The notes below the pieces were generated by a model. It saw only the letters and a list, made by a program, of their open reading frames with translations, was not told the origin of the DNA and ran no database searches. From positions 1,984,001 through 2,048,000 of the forward strand of contig NZ_KI912532.1 of assembly GCF_000519045.1 (NCBI RefSeq): 64,000 nt of DNA, given 5' to 3'. The stretch is from Dechloromonas agitata is5. GTDB lineage: Bacteria > Pseudomonadota > Gammaproteobacteria > Burkholderiales > Rhodocyclaceae. This document shows, in pieces, positions 26,022-35,569 of this stretch (its first letter is position 1; the number at the start of each line of letters is the position of its first letter). The position numbers were made by a program, and so were the translations under genes.

Positions 26022-26405
26022 ATGAACAAACACCTGTTGCTCGGCGTGCCGAATATCGACCATCAGCACGATGAGTTGTTGCGCTCGCTGCAGCACCTGC
26101 TCGCCGCGGGCAAATGCGACGAGGGGTTCAGCGAAGTCATCTCCCGTCTGACGATCCAGATTCACGACCATTTCCAGAGCGAGGAGCGTTTCATGGCCGG
26201 CCTCGCCCTGCCGCCGGAGATGATGCGCGAACACGAACGGGAGCATTCGCGCATCATCGAGGAACTGACCCAGATGCACCTCGATACCATGGCCGGCCTG
26301 CGGCTGTCGTTCGAGGACATCATCGGTCATTTCGTGTCCTACATCAGCCAGCACGTCATCGAATTCGATCTCCGGCTCAAGCCTTACATTGCGCAGCCTG
26401 CTTGA
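26022..26405 (+). CDS. Bacteriohemerythrin
   Basis: This 127-residue protein carries the full di-iron ligand set of hemerythrin: His in IDHQHDELL, His and Glu in IHDHFQSEERFM, two His in EHEREHSRI, and His/Asp in QHVIEFDLRL. It would bind oxygen reversibly for storage or sensing. I chose the ATG at 26022 (MNKHLLLGV), which places the domain at the N-terminus; the frame is open 37 codons further upstream without a plausible start. The upstream gap (25846-26021) is AT-rich in part and probably holds its promoter. Confidence 0.88.
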   Translation: MNKHLLLGVPNIDHQHDELLRSLQHLLAAGKCDEGFSEVISRLTIQIHDHFQSEERFMAGLALPPEMMREHEREHSRIIEELTQMHLDTMAGLRLSFEDIIGHFVSYISQHVIEFDLRLKPYIAQPA

Positions 26406-26417
26406 CGGCTGAGCCGA

Positions 26418-27356
26418 TCAGCTACCGGCCATCGCCAGTGCCAGGGGCGTGGTGATCGCCGAAAGGGCGGTCGACAGGATCAGCGCGCCGGCCATGCCGC
26501 CTTCCACCGCCTTGAATTGCCGCGCCATCAGGAAGACGTTGGCGCCCTGGCCGATCGAGGCGAGCAGCACGATGACCCGGGTTTCGAGCGGCGGCAGGGC
26601 GAGCAGCCTGGCCAGCCCGAAGACGATCAGCGGCAGGATCAGCAGCTTGGGGATGACGATGGCCAGGCTGACCTTCCATTCCGATTTCAGGTTGTATTCC
26701 GCCAGGCTCATGCCGAGCGCCACGAGGGCGAGCGGCATGCCGGTCTGGCCGAGCATTTTCAGCGGGCTGTCGAGCATGGCCGGCAGGGCAGCCCCGCTCA
26801 ATCCGAAGGCACTGCCGGCCAGGATGGCCAGGATGATCGGGTTGCGCAGCACGCCCTGCACGGTGTCCCGCAAACCCTTGAGCGACAGGCTGCCATGGCG
26901 GTGCCATTCGACCGACAGGCTGACCAGCGTCCACAGGATCAGGGCATTGAACAACAGCACCAGGGCGACCGACGGGATTGCCGGGTCGCCAAGCGAAGCC
27001 TTGGCCAGCGGCAGGCCGAGCATGATGTTGTTGGAGAAGATGCAGCCGACGCCGAACACCGACTGGCCAATACCGTCGAGCCCGAAAGCCTTCCCCGCAA
27101 TGAGCCGGCCGAGCAGGAAAACGAGCAGGCAGCCGCCGAAGAAGGCGACGAGCAGCCGGCCATCGACCGGCGGCAACTGCGAGAGGTCGCTCATCATGCG
27201 AAAGAGCATGGCCGGCAGGCCGACACTGAACACGAAAGTGGTCAGATGCTGCGCCATGGTGCGCGGCCAGCCGGCGAAGCGCATCAGCAGGTAGCCGATG
27301 AGGATCAGCGCAAAGAGCGGTGCGCCAAGCGTCAGATGGTGCAGGAAGGCGGTCAT
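26418..27356 (-). CDS. AEC-family (auxin efflux carrier-like) permease
   Basis: The 312-residue membrane protein has about ten hydrophobic segments and typical AEC features: FSVGLPAMLFRMM, the half-way NNIMLGLPLAKA with its Asn pair, and ALVALGMSLAEYNLKSEW. AEC permeases often carry malate or other dicarboxylates. It lies ten bases beyond the tartrate/malate dehydrogenase gene on the same strand, which suggests uptake or export of that substrate. The start at 27356 opens into the first membrane segment. Confidence 0.86.
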   Translation of the reverse strand: MTAFLHHLTLGAPLFALILIGYLLMRFAGWPRTMAQHLTTFVFSVGLPAMLFRMMSDLSQLPPVDGRLLVAFFGGCLLVFLLGRLIAGKAFGLDGIGQSVFGVGCIFSNNIMLGLPLAKASLGDPAIPSVALVLLFNALILWTLVSLSVEWHRHGSLSLKGLRDTVQGVLRNPIILAILAGSAFGLSGAALPAMLDSPLKMLGQTGMPLALVALGMSLAEYNLKSEWKVSLAIVIPKLLILPLIVFGLARLLALPPLETRVIVLLASIGQGANVFLMARQFKAVEGGMAGALILSTALSAITTPLALAMAGS

Positions 27357-27366
27357 CGGTGGGTGG

Positions 27367-28452
27367 TCAGCTCCCGCTTTCCAGCGCGGCGGCAATCGCC
27401 CGGCCGAGATCGGCGGTCTGCGCCGTGCCGCCCATGTCCGGCGTGCGCGGCCCGCCAACCAGCACCTGCTCGATGGCCGCCATGATCGCATCGTGCGCGG
27501 CCTGGTAGCGGCTGTCGCCATTGCCGAGGAACTCGAGCATCATCGCGCCCGACCAGATCATGGCGATCGGGTTGGCGATGCCCTGGCCGGCGATGTCCGG
27601 CGCGGAACCATGCACCGGTTCGAACAGCGAGGGGAAGGTGCGATCCGGATTGAGGTTGGCCGACGGCGCGATGCCGATGGTGCCGGTGCACGCCGGGCCG
27701 AGGTCGGACAGGATGTCGCCGAACAGGTTGGAGGCGACGACCACGTCGAAGCGCTCCGGGCTGAGCACGAAGCGGGCAGTCAGGATGTCGATGTGGTACT
27801 TGTCCCAGCGCACGTCGGGGTAGGCGTGGGCCATGGTTTCGACCCGCTCGTCCCAGTAGGGCATGCTGATGGCGATGCCGTTCGACTTGGTGGCCGAGGT
27901 GAGGTGCTTCTTCGGGCGGCGCTGCGCGAGCTCGAAAGCGAATTTGAGGATGCGGTCGGTGCCCTGGCGGGTGAAGATCGATTCCTGAATCACCGTCTCG
28001 CGCTCGGTGCCCTCGAACATGCGGCCGCCGACGGCTGAATACTCGCCCTCGGTGTTCTCGCGGATGACGTAGAAGTCGATGTCGCCGACCTGCTTGCCGG
28101 CCAGGGGGCAGGGAATGCCCGGCATCAGGCGTACCGGGCGCACGTTGGCGTACTGGTCGAATTCCCGGCGGAACTTGAGCAGCGAGCCCCACAGCGAAAT
28201 GTGGTCGGGTACCGTGGCCGGCCAGCCGACAGCGCCGAAATAGATGGCGTCGAAGTCCTTCAGTTGAGCGAACCAGTCGTCCGGCATCATCTGGCCGTGC
28301 TGCAGGTAATAGTCGCAATGTGCCCAGTCGAAGGCGGTGAATTCCAGGTCGAGGCCGAATTGGCGGCAGGCTGCTTCGAGGACGCGCAGGCCCTCGGGCA
28401 TCACTTCCTGGCCGATGCCGTCGCCGGCAATGACTGCGATTCTGTGTTTCAT
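27367..28452 (-). CDS. Tartrate/D-malate dehydrogenase (isocitrate dehydrogenase family)
   Basis: This 361-residue enzyme has AVIAGDGIGQEVMPEGL, VIRENTEGEYSAVGGRMF, the Tyr/Lys/Asp catalytic and metal residues (including VVASNLFGDILSDLG) and LFEPVHGSAPDIAGQGIANP. Family branch signals such as DWFAQLKDFDAIYFGAVGWP point to tartrate dehydrogenase/decarboxylase or D-malate dehydrogenase over LeuB or Icd. It would oxidise D-malate or tartrate with NAD and Mn. It is transcribed with the AEC permease and diverges from a DmlR-like regulator, as in dml operons. Confidence 0.9.
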   Translation of the reverse strand: MKHRIAVIAGDGIGQEVMPEGLRVLEAACRQFGLDLEFTAFDWAHCDYYLQHGQMMPDDWFAQLKDFDAIYFGAVGWPATVPDHISLWGSLLKFRREFDQYANVRPVRLMPGIPCPLAGKQVGDIDFYVIRENTEGEYSAVGGRMFEGTERETVIQESIFTRQGTDRILKFAFELAQRRPKKHLTSATKSNGIAISMPYWDERVETMAHAYPDVRWDKYHIDILTARFVLSPERFDVVVASNLFGDILSDLGPACTGTIGIAPSANLNPDRTFPSLFEPVHGSAPDIAGQGIANPIAMIWSGAMMLEFLGNGDSRYQAAHDAIMAAIEQVLVGGPRTPDMGGTAQTADLGRAIAAALESGS

Positions 28453-28521
28453 GGTGCGGGCGCTCGTGGCGGATGAAAGGCACCAGCTTAGTGGTCACCG
28501 GATTAATTACAATCCAGCCTG

Positions 28522-28542
28522 TTGTGAATTTCGTGAACACAA
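28522..28542. promoter_or_regulatory. LysR-type operator (TTGTG-N11-CACAA)
   Basis: The 93-bp divergent gap contains the dyad TTGTG-N11-CACAA, with an internal T-N11-A core expected of LysR regulators, and two direct copies of TCGTGAACA around it. It lies just before the regulator's GTG start, so it may serve both autoregulation and activation of the dehydrogenase operon. Confidence 0.6.
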
Positions 28543-28545
28543 ATC

Positions 28546-29457
28546 GTGAACATAAAGCCCCAGCTTGAAGACCTCCGCCTGTTCTGCATTGTGGCCCGTC
28601 ACCGCAGCTTTGCCGAAACCGCCCGCGAGCAGGGTATTTCCAAGGCAGTGGTCAGCAAGCGCATCGCCTTGCTTGAAGCGTCCGTGCAGGAAAAGCTCTT
28701 CCACCGCACGACGCGCAACGTGTCGCTGACCGCCCAGGGCGAAATCGTCCATCAATGGGCGCAGCGCATCCTCGAAGACGTCGACCTGATGGGCGAGGCC
28801 ATTTCCCGCGAAAAGGCGGCACCGGCCGGCCTGCTGCGCATCTGCAGCAGTACCGGCTTCGGGCGCAGCCGCCTGGCACCGGCCCTGTCGGAGCTGGCGC
28901 GGCAGTTTCCGCAGCTGGAAATCCAGGTCGAATTGTTCGATCGCCCGGTCGATCTGGTGGAGGAGGGGTTCCACCTCGACATCCGCCTCGGCCAGGTGCG
29001 CGAAAGCCATGTCATCAAGCGGCGCATCGCCTGTAACCGGCGGGTGCTGTGCGCCGCGCCCGCCTATCTGGCGCAATACGGCACGCCGCATACCCTGGCC
29101 GATCTGCAAAGCCATCGCTGCATCCCGATCCGCGAACGCGACCAGGATTTCGGCCGCTGGGAACTGCACGGGCCGGCGGGCATCGTCGCCATCAAGGTCA
29201 GCGGCCCGCTCTCCGCCAACAATGGCGAAATCGTCCGGCAGTGGGCCATCGACGGCCACGGTATCATCCTGCGCTCGACCTGGGACGTCAGCCGCGACAT
29301 CGCGGCCGGCCGACTGATCCCAGTGCTGCCGCAGTATTTCCAGCCGGCCGATGTCTGGGCCGTCTATCCGTCGCGGCTGTCGGTATCGGCCAGAGTCCGC
29401 GTCTGCGTCGAATTTCTCGCAGCATGGTTCGCGCAGAACGGCATGCACGACGACTGA
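28546..29457 (+). CDS. LysR-family regulator, DmlR-like
   Basis: The 303-residue protein has an N-terminal winged helix (LRLFCIVARHRSFAETAREQGISKAVVSKRIALLE) and a LysR substrate-binding domain. The segment KLFHRTTRNVSLTAQGE and the divergent position next to a D-malate/tartrate dehydrogenase match DmlR-like regulators. It begins with GTG; no better ATG exists. It probably activates the dehydrogenase-permease operon in response to the substrate. Confidence 0.9.
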   Translation: MNIKPQLEDLRLFCIVARHRSFAETAREQGISKAVVSKRIALLEASVQEKLFHRTTRNVSLTAQGEIVHQWAQRILEDVDLMGEAISREKAAPAGLLRICSSTGFGRSRLAPALSELARQFPQLEIQVELFDRPVDLVEEGFHLDIRLGQVRESHVIKRRIACNRRVLCAAPAYLAQYGTPHTLADLQSHRCIPIRERDQDFGRWELHGPAGIVAIKVSGPLSANNGEIVRQWAIDGHGIILRSTWDVSRDIAAGRLIPVLPQYFQPADVWAVYPSRLSVSARVRVCVEFLAAWFAQNGMHDD

Positions 29458-29483
29458 GCGACCGGCGGTGGTCGGCGCTGCAA

Positions 29484-32400
29484 TCAGGGTAGGTCGTGTG
29501 AGGCCAGGTTCCTGAGCAGGGCGGCGAACAGCACGGCCGGATCGACTGGCTTGGCGATGAAGTCGTTCATGCCGGCAGCCAGGCAGCGCTCCTTGTCTTC
29601 GGCGAAGGCGTTGGCGGTCATCGCGACGATCGGCTTGGTGGCGTAGCCCGGCAGGGCGCGGATCAGGCGGGTGGCCTGCAGCCCGTCCAGGCGGGGCATC
29701 TGCATGTCCATCAGGAGCAGGTCGTAGTCTTCTCTGCCGGCCTGCTCGACGGCTTCGACGCCATCATTCGCCACCGCCACCTGCAGGCCGACGTCTTCCA
29801 GCAGCAGGCAGGCGATTTCCTGGTTGACCGGTTCGTCTTCGACGAGCAGCACCCGGCGGCCGCTGTATTCGCTTCTCAAGCGGCTTTCCGCGTTTTCCTG
29901 CGGGGTTGCCTCGGGGGTCGCGTGGGGTGCCGCGGCCCGTTTCAGCCGGGCGGTGAACCAGAAGGTGCTGCCCTGACCAAGGACGCTTTCGGCGCCGGTA
30001 TCGCCATGCATCAACTGGGCGATTTTGCGGGTGATGGCGAGGCCCAGGCCGGTGCCGCCGTACTTGCGGGTCGTCGAATTGTCTGCTTGTTCGAAGGCGG
30101 AAAAGAGCCGGGGCATCGCCTCCGGGGCGATCCCGATCCCGGTGTCGCGGACCTCGAAGCGCAATTTCACCGTGTCGGCGGTGCGCTCAAGGATGCGGCA
30201 ACCCACCTCGATGCTCCCCGCTTCGGTGAATTTGACGGCATTGGAGAGATAGTTGAGCAGGGCTTGCTGCAGCCGGGTCTTGTCGCCGAGCAGCGGCAGG
30301 GATTCCGGCAGCGGATGGACGATCAGGGCGACTTTCCTGGCCTGTGCCTTTTCCTGCACCATCGCTGCCGCGCTGGTCAGGATGGCATCCGGGTCGATGG
30401 CCGCCTCTTCCAGTTCCAGCTTGCCGGCATCGATCTTCGACAGGTCGAGGACGGCATTGATCGTTTCCAGCAGGTGCTGGCTGGCGGCATCGATCTTGTC
30501 CAGGCGTTCCGCCTGTTCGGCCCCGACGCCGGAGCGCCGCATCAGGTGCACCATGCCGCTGATCGCATTGAGCGGCGTGCGGATTTCGTGCGACATGTTG
30601 GCGATGAAGGAGCTTTTCGCCCGGTTCGCTGCCTCGGCCTGCTCGCGCTGGGTGCGGTTGCGCAGGCCGATGATGCCGAACGCGAGGTTGCCGGCCAGTT
30701 CTTCGAGCAACTGGACCTCGTCGGCACCGAAGGCGTTGGGTTCTGCGGCATAGACGCACAGGGCGCCAAGCATCGTCTCCCCGTGCTGCAGGGGGAGGGC
30801 GATCGACGCCTGGTAGCCCCGCGCAATGGCTGCGGCGCGCCAGGGTTTGAGTTGGCTGTTGTCGAGTACGTTCTGGTTGATTTCCGGCCGGCGCGAGCGG
30901 ATGGCCTTGCCGGTTGGTCCCTGGCCGAATTCGCTATGAGCATCCCAGGAAATCCGGGTCCGGCACAGGTAGCCGTCGTCGTAGCCGGCCTGAGCCATCG
31001 GGCGGACCGTCCGTTCGGGGTCGTCTTCGGCATAGCCGACCCAGGTCATCAGATAGCCCCCGGTGCCAACGATCAGATGGCAGATGTCGTTGAGCAGGCG
31101 GATTTCATCTTCGTTGCGCACCAGCGCCAGGTTGCATTCGCTGAGCAGGCGCAGCGCCCGGTTCAGGCGCTTCTGTTCGTTGAGCGATTGCTTGCGCTCG
31201 GTGATGTCGGTGTGGATGCCGATCATGCGCAGGGGGCGGCCCGCCGCATCCCACTTGACCACCTCGCCGACCGATTCCAGCCAGATCCAGTCACCGGCAG
31301 CCGTTCGGCGCCGGTATTCCATGGTTTTCGGCCCGCCATCCGCCAGGCACCGGGCGATCTGCTGCTTCAAGCCGTCCAGGTCGTCCGGGTGGATCTGCTT
31401 CAGCCAGCTGTCGAGGCTGCTCTCGAAGCCTTCGGATGGGTAGCCGATCATCTGCGGATAGTTCGGGCTGACGGTGACTGCGCCTGTCAGCAGATCGAGG
31501 TCGAACCAGGCCTGGTTGGCAGCATGCAGGGCCAGGCGCAGGCGTTCTTCCTTCTCGCGCAGGCTGTCCTCGGCGCGCACCTTCTCGGTGACGTCCTTGA
31601 ACACCGTGGCGAACTGATTGCGGCCGGGCGAAAAGACCGAAATGGAAAAGACCTTGCCCATCGGGGCAAAAGGCGGCTGGAAACGCAGGGCCTTGCCGGT
31701 CAGGGCGACCTGCGCATAGTCGGCCAGGAAGGGAACCTCGCCAAAGACCTCGCTGGCGAGCCGCCCGACGGCCTGTTGCCGGCTGATGCCGAGGATGGTT
31801 TCGAAAGCCGGGTTGACGTCGAGCAAGCGATAGTCGACCGGTTGGCCGTTGCCATCGACGATCAGTTCGTGCAGGGCGACGCCCTCGTTCATGGCCGAAT
31901 ACAACGAGTGGAACTTGTGCTCGCTGTGCCGCAGCGCCTCAACCGCGGCCTTGCGGTCGGTGACGTCGTCGTAGACCCCGAGCACGCCGATGATCTCGTT
32001 GTGGCGCCCCTTGAGCGGCACCTTGGAGGAGCGCAGCCAGAGAGTTCCGCCGTCCGGCGTGGTTTGCGGTTCCTCGTAGTCGAGCTTGGGTTGGCCGGTT
32101 TCGATGACCGTCAGGTCGTCGGCCCGATAGAGGTCGGCTTGCGCTGCCCAGGCCATCGCGTAATCGTCGTGACCGATCACGTCGCCGGGGTCGCGTTTAC
32201 CCGCATCCCGGGCAAAGGCCGGGTTGCAGCCAAGGTAGTTGAGCTGGCGGTCCTTCCAGAAAATGCGCACGGGGGCCGCATCAACGACCGACTGCAGGAG
32301 GTTCTTCGAATCTTCGAGCGCCGCTTTGGCCTCCTGCAGGGAGGCTTCCAGTTCCCGGTGCTCGGCCAGTTCGCGCATCAGATGCAGGGTGTTGTTCGAC

Positions 32401-32918
32401 AGCGTGCCATAGATCGACAGGATGAGGTCGATCAGCGTCCGCGTATTGCCTCCCATCAGTTCCTTGGCCCGCGCCTGGGCAGCCTCGAGCGGCAACCCTT
32501 CCTGCAGTGCATGCACGGTGTAGGCCATGGCCCGGTCGGATTCGAGAATATGCGAAGCCAGCCAGCGCGCCAGGAAGCCGAGCACTTCCTCGGCCACGGC
32601 AATCAGCGGGCGGGTGCTCAGTTCGCCCCGCAGCCGGGTGACTTCCTGCACGAAGAAGGCGTGTGTCTTGCGGTGCTCGATTTCGTGCCGGTCGTCCGGC
32701 ATGAACTGCCGCCAGATCGCCTCTTCCGACGTGAAGTGATAGACCGTGTAATCCGTCAGCTCATCGAACAGGCGGTCGAGGACCAGGCTCTCGGAGCGGA
32801 ATGCGACATGACCGGCCAGCTGGTTGATCAGGCGAACCAGATTGCGATGCTGCTCATCGACTGTCGGCAAGCCGGTGTTGAAATTGTCGTCCCAGGGGAA
32901 GATGTCTATTGAATTCAT
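29484..32918 (-). CDS. Hemerythrin-PAS-GAF hybrid sensor histidine kinase
   Basis: The 1144-residue protein has, in order, an N-terminal hemerythrin domain (FNTGLPTVDEQHRNL, HFTSEEAIW, EHRKTHAFF, HILESDRAM; about 10-140), three PAS domains (about 200-320, 330-455, 460-585), a GAF domain (about 600-760), HisKA with SFIANMSHEIRTPLN, an HATPase domain (DTGIGI, GGTGLGLAI) and a C-terminal receiver (LLLMDMQMPRLDG). No membrane segment is seen. The hemerythrin domain points to oxygen or redox sensing. The start could be 32918 or an ATG 18 bases upstream; neither has a strong ribosome binding site. No separate output regulator lies next to it. Confidence 0.92.
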   Translation of the reverse strand: MNSIDIFPWDDNFNTGLPTVDEQHRNLVRLINQLAGHVAFRSESLVLDRLFDELTDYTVYHFTSEEAIWRQFMPDDRHEIEHRKTHAFFVQEVTRLRGELSTRPLIAVAEEVLGFLARWLASHILESDRAMAYTVHALQEGLPLEAAQARAKELMGGNTRTLIDLILSIYGTLSNNTLHLMRELAEHRELEASLQEAKAALEDSKNLLQSVVDAAPVRIFWKDRQLNYLGCNPAFARDAGKRDPGDVIGHDDYAMAWAAQADLYRADDLTVIETGQPKLDYEEPQTTPDGGTLWLRSSKVPLKGRHNEIIGVLGVYDDVTDRKAAVEALRHSEHKFHSLYSAMNEGVALHELIVDGNGQPVDYRLLDVNPAFETILGISRQQAVGRLASEVFGEVPFLADYAQVALTGKALRFQPPFAPMGKVFSISVFSPGRNQFATVFKDVTEKVRAEDSLREKEERLRLALHAANQAWFDLDLLTGAVTVSPNYPQMIGYPSEGFESSLDSWLKQIHPDDLDGLKQQIARCLADGGPKTMEYRRRTAAGDWIWLESVGEVVKWDAAGRPLRMIGIHTDITERKQSLNEQKRLNRALRLLSECNLALVRNEDEIRLLNDICHLIVGTGGYLMTWVGYAEDDPERTVRPMAQAGYDDGYLCRTRISWDAHSEFGQGPTGKAIRSRRPEINQNVLDNSQLKPWRAAAIARGYQASIALPLQHGETMLGALCVYAAEPNAFGADEVQLLEELAGNLAFGIIGLRNRTQREQAEAANRAKSSFIANMSHEIRTPLNAISGMVHLMRRSGVGAEQAERLDKIDAASQHLLETINAVLDLSKIDAGKLELEEAAIDPDAILTSAAAMVQEKAQARKVALIVHPLPESLPLLGDKTRLQQALLNYLSNAVKFTEAGSIEVGCRILERTADTVKLRFEVRDTGIGIAPEAMPRLFSAFEQADNSTTRKYGGTGLGLAITRKIAQLMHGDTGAESVLGQGSTFWFTARLKRAAAPHATPEATPQENAESRLRSEYSGRRVLLVEDEPVNQEIACLLLEDVGLQVAVANDGVEAVEQAGREDYDLLLMDMQMPRLDGLQATRLIRALPGYATKPIVAMTANAFAEDKERCLAAGMNDFIAKPVDPAVLFAALLRNLASHDLP

Positions 32919-32936
32919 CGACGCAGCAGGCGGCAT

Positions 32937-33195
32937 AGGGAGGGCGATGGTTATTGTTGGTTGTCGCAGGTCGGCCAGCCCGGGGCTGGGAATGGCGTCG
33001 AACGCTGTCCGGGCGATCGATGCCTTTCATCATACTCCGCAAATTTGTCAAATGTCCGCCTGCCAAGGCGTTTGGCATTCCCTCATGATTTTCTGTAGGC
33101 GAGTTGGGCGATAGTCTGGAAGCAGCCGGGGGCGGGCTTCCGAATAATCCCTCCTGGGGCAAGTCCGCTTGCCGATAAAAAAACAGGAGACAACC
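32937..33195. other. Divergent intergenic region, no gene seen
   Basis: The gap between the hybrid kinase and the TonB receptor contains two hairpins (GGAAGC with GCTTCC near 33117-33140, and GGCAAG-TCCG-CTTGCC near 33160-33175) in the presumed leader of the receptor gene. I see no B12 box, Fur site or good sigma-70 promoter. A leader-RNA element is possible but unproven. Confidence 0.4.
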
Positions 33196-35361
33196 ATGCA
33201 AACCCGCTTTTCCTCCCCACTTCCCGCTCATCTCGCCCGCCCGGGCCGCCTGGCCATCCTGCTTGCCGCCGCCTTCGCCGGCGGGGCGCAGGCTGAAACC
33301 ACCGTCAGCCTCGACAGCATCGTCGTCACCGGCAGCCGCGTCGAGCACAACACCTTCGACCTGCCGGCCGCCATCGACGTCGTCGACGCCAGTCGTATCG
33401 GCGCCGACCAGGCCAGGGTCAACGCCTCGGAGGCCCTGGCCTCTGTGCCTGGCATCACCGTCCAGAACCGTCAGAACTATGCGCAGGACCTGCAGATTTC
33501 CTCGCGCGGTTTCGGCGCCCGCTCGGCCTTCGGCGTGCGCGGCATCCGCCTGATCAGCGACGGCATTCCGGCCTCGATGCCGGACGGTCAGGGGCAGGCA
33601 GCCACCTTCAACCTCGACCGCGCCGAGCGCATCGAAGTCATGCGTGGCCCGCTGTCGGCGATTTACGGCAATCACGCCGGGGGCGTGATCCAGCTGTTTA
33701 CGCCGGACGGCAAGGGCGCGCCGAGTGTCGAGGCCAACTTCGCGGCTGGCAGCTACGGCACCTGGAAAACCGACCTCAGCGCCCAGGGTGAAGTGGGCGG
33801 CGTCGGCTACGTGATCGACGCCTCGCGTTTCGCCACCGACGGCTACCGCGAGCGGAGCGCCGCCGAGCGCGACCAGGCGATGGTCAAGCTGACCTACCGG
33901 CCAAGCCAGGACGGTAAGCTGACTTTCATCGCCAACACCTTCCGCCAGGATGCGCAGGACCCGCAGGGGCTGCAGTGGAGCGAGTTCAAGAGCAATCCGC
34001 GCGGTGTGGCCTGGGATGCGACACGCGGCAACTATCCGGCCATCGCCTACGACACGCGCAAGAGCATTGACCATACCCAGGGCGGCGTCAGCTACGAGCA
34101 TCGCTTTGGCGATCACAGCGTGCTGCTCTCGGCCTACGCTGGCCAGCGTTCGACGACGCAGTACCAGTCGATTCCGGTCGGTGCGCAGACCGGCTCCACA
34201 CGTCATTCCGGCGGCGTGATCGATTTCGACCGTGACTTCGCCGGAGTGTCGGGCCGGTGGACCGGCCGTTTCGGCCTGGCCGGCGGCCGCCTGACGACGA
34301 CGCTCGGTTTCGACTACGAGCAGGCCACGGATGATCGCCAGGGCTACGAAAACTTTGTCGGCAGCGGCACGCCGGCCAATTGCGTGGCCAATACCTGTGG
34401 CGTCATGGGGCGCCTGCGCCGCAACGAGGAAGACCGTGTCGCCAGCTTCGACCAGTACGCCCAGGCCGAATGGCAGGGCGAGCGCTGGGCCTTCACGGGC
34501 GGCCTGCGCCACAGCCGCGTCGCCTTCAAGGTCGATGATCGCTACCTGAGCAACGGTGACGACAGCGGCCGAGTTGCCTACGAAAAGACGACGCCGACCC
34601 TTGCCGCCCTGTACCGGGTGACCGACGCACTCAACCTCTACGCCAGTGTCGCCCGCGGCTTCGAAGCGCCGACCTTCAACGAAATGTTCTACTCGAGCAA
34701 CGGCGGTTCCTTCAACCTGTCGCTCAAGCCGGCGACCAGCACGCATTACGAGGTCGGCGCCAAGGCCATGCTTGGTGCCCGCAGCCGGCTCGATGTCGCG
34801 CTGTTCGAGATCAGGACGCAGGACGAACTGGTCGTCCTGTCCAGTACCGGCGGCCGCACCGCCTACCAGAACGCCGGCAAGACGGAGCGCCAGGGCATGG
34901 AGGTCGCGGTGGACAGCCGCTGGGGCGAGCGACTGAGCAGTCGCCTGGCCTACACTTGGCTGGATGCGACCTATGCCGAGGCGTTTACCACCTCCTCCGG
35001 CACTGTCAATGCCGGCAACCGCCTGCCCGGCGTCGCCGCCCACAACCTGTTCGGCGAGATCGCCTGGCGGCACCAACCGAGCGGCTTCCACGCCGCGGTC
35101 GAGGGCATCGTCCGGGACAAGGTCCATGTCGAAGACAGCAACCAGAAACAGGCAGCCCCCGGTTACGCCATCGCCAACCTGCGCCTCGGCATCGACCGCC
35201 GTTACGGCCCGCTCAATCTGCGCGGCTTTGTCCGTCTCGACAACGTCTTCGACCGCCAGTATGTCGGGTCGGTCATCGTCGGCGACAGCAACAACCGCTT
35301 CTACGAGTCCGCTCCCGGCCGCAACTGGCTGGCCGGCGTCAGTGCCCGCTATACATTCTGA
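33196..35361 (+). CDS. TonB-dependent receptor, substrate unknown
   Basis: The 721-residue receptor has a signal peptide (cleaved after AQA, about residue 33), a TonB-box-like SLDSIVVTGSR, a plug (VPGITVQNRQNYAQD, SRGFGARSAFGVRGIRLISDGIPASMPDGQGQ) and a 22-strand-type barrel ending in ARYTF. The plug segment resembles the FecA/PfeA-like group and receptors for unknown siderophores. It starts after AGGAGA at 33184. No Fur box was found upstream, so iron control is not supported by sequence. Confidence 0.9.
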   Translation: MQTRFSSPLPAHLARPGRLAILLAAAFAGGAQAETTVSLDSIVVTGSRVEHNTFDLPAAIDVVDASRIGADQARVNASEALASVPGITVQNRQNYAQDLQISSRGFGARSAFGVRGIRLISDGIPASMPDGQGQAATFNLDRAERIEVMRGPLSAIYGNHAGGVIQLFTPDGKGAPSVEANFAAGSYGTWKTDLSAQGEVGGVGYVIDASRFATDGYRERSAAERDQAMVKLTYRPSQDGKLTFIANTFRQDAQDPQGLQWSEFKSNPRGVAWDATRGNYPAIAYDTRKSIDHTQGGVSYEHRFGDHSVLLSAYAGQRSTTQYQSIPVGAQTGSTRHSGGVIDFDRDFAGVSGRWTGRFGLAGGRLTTTLGFDYEQATDDRQGYENFVGSGTPANCVANTCGVMGRLRRNEEDRVASFDQYAQAEWQGERWAFTGGLRHSRVAFKVDDRYLSNGDDSGRVAYEKTTPTLAALYRVTDALNLYASVARGFEAPTFNEMFYSSNGGSFNLSLKPATSTHYEVGAKAMLGARSRLDVALFEIRTQDELVVLSSTGGRTAYQNAGKTERQGMEVAVDSRWGERLSSRLAYTWLDATYAEAFTTSSGTVNAGNRLPGVAAHNLFGEIAWRHQPSGFHAAVEGIVRDKVHVEDSNQKQAAPGYAIANLRLGIDRRYGPLNLRGFVRLDNVFDRQYVGSVIVGDSNNRFYESAPGRNWLAGVSARYTF

Positions 35362-35380
35362 GTTGTCTCCTTTCCCGTTC

Positions 35381-35408
35381 AGCCCGGCCGTGCGCCGGGC
35401 TTTTTTTC
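35381..35408 (+). terminator. Rho-independent terminator after the TonB receptor
   Basis: The stem AGCCCGGC pairs with GCCGGGCT (35381-35388 with 35394-35401) and is followed by seven T. It lies 20 bp past the receptor stop. Confidence 0.92.
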
Positions 35409-35569
35409 GTCCACATTGCGTTGCTCCGTTTTTTGGCAGAAGTAGAGCAAATGTCCAGTATTTGAACGGATTCGGAGCACTCGTTCAGGCCGCCCGCAAA
35501 CCCGTCAAGTGTCCGAAGATGGCCGTCAGTTGGTCGATTTGACGATTCGTCAGCTGATTTTTAACGGCC

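Noticed and set aside
29922-32912. 996-codon plus-strand frame opposite the hybrid kinase
   Set aside because: Shadow frame; the kinase on the other strand has complete domains and motifs.
33030-33052. TTGACA and TATGAT on the minus strand as a promoter of the hybrid kinase
   Set aside because: The two boxes are only 11 bp apart, far from the 16-18 bp needed.
32937-33195. Cobalamin riboswitch before the TonB receptor
   Set aside because: No B12 box or conserved riboswitch core is visible; only two simple hairpins.
32854-35127. 757-codon minus-strand frame opposite the second TonB receptor
   Set aside because: Antisense shadow with no recognisable domain.
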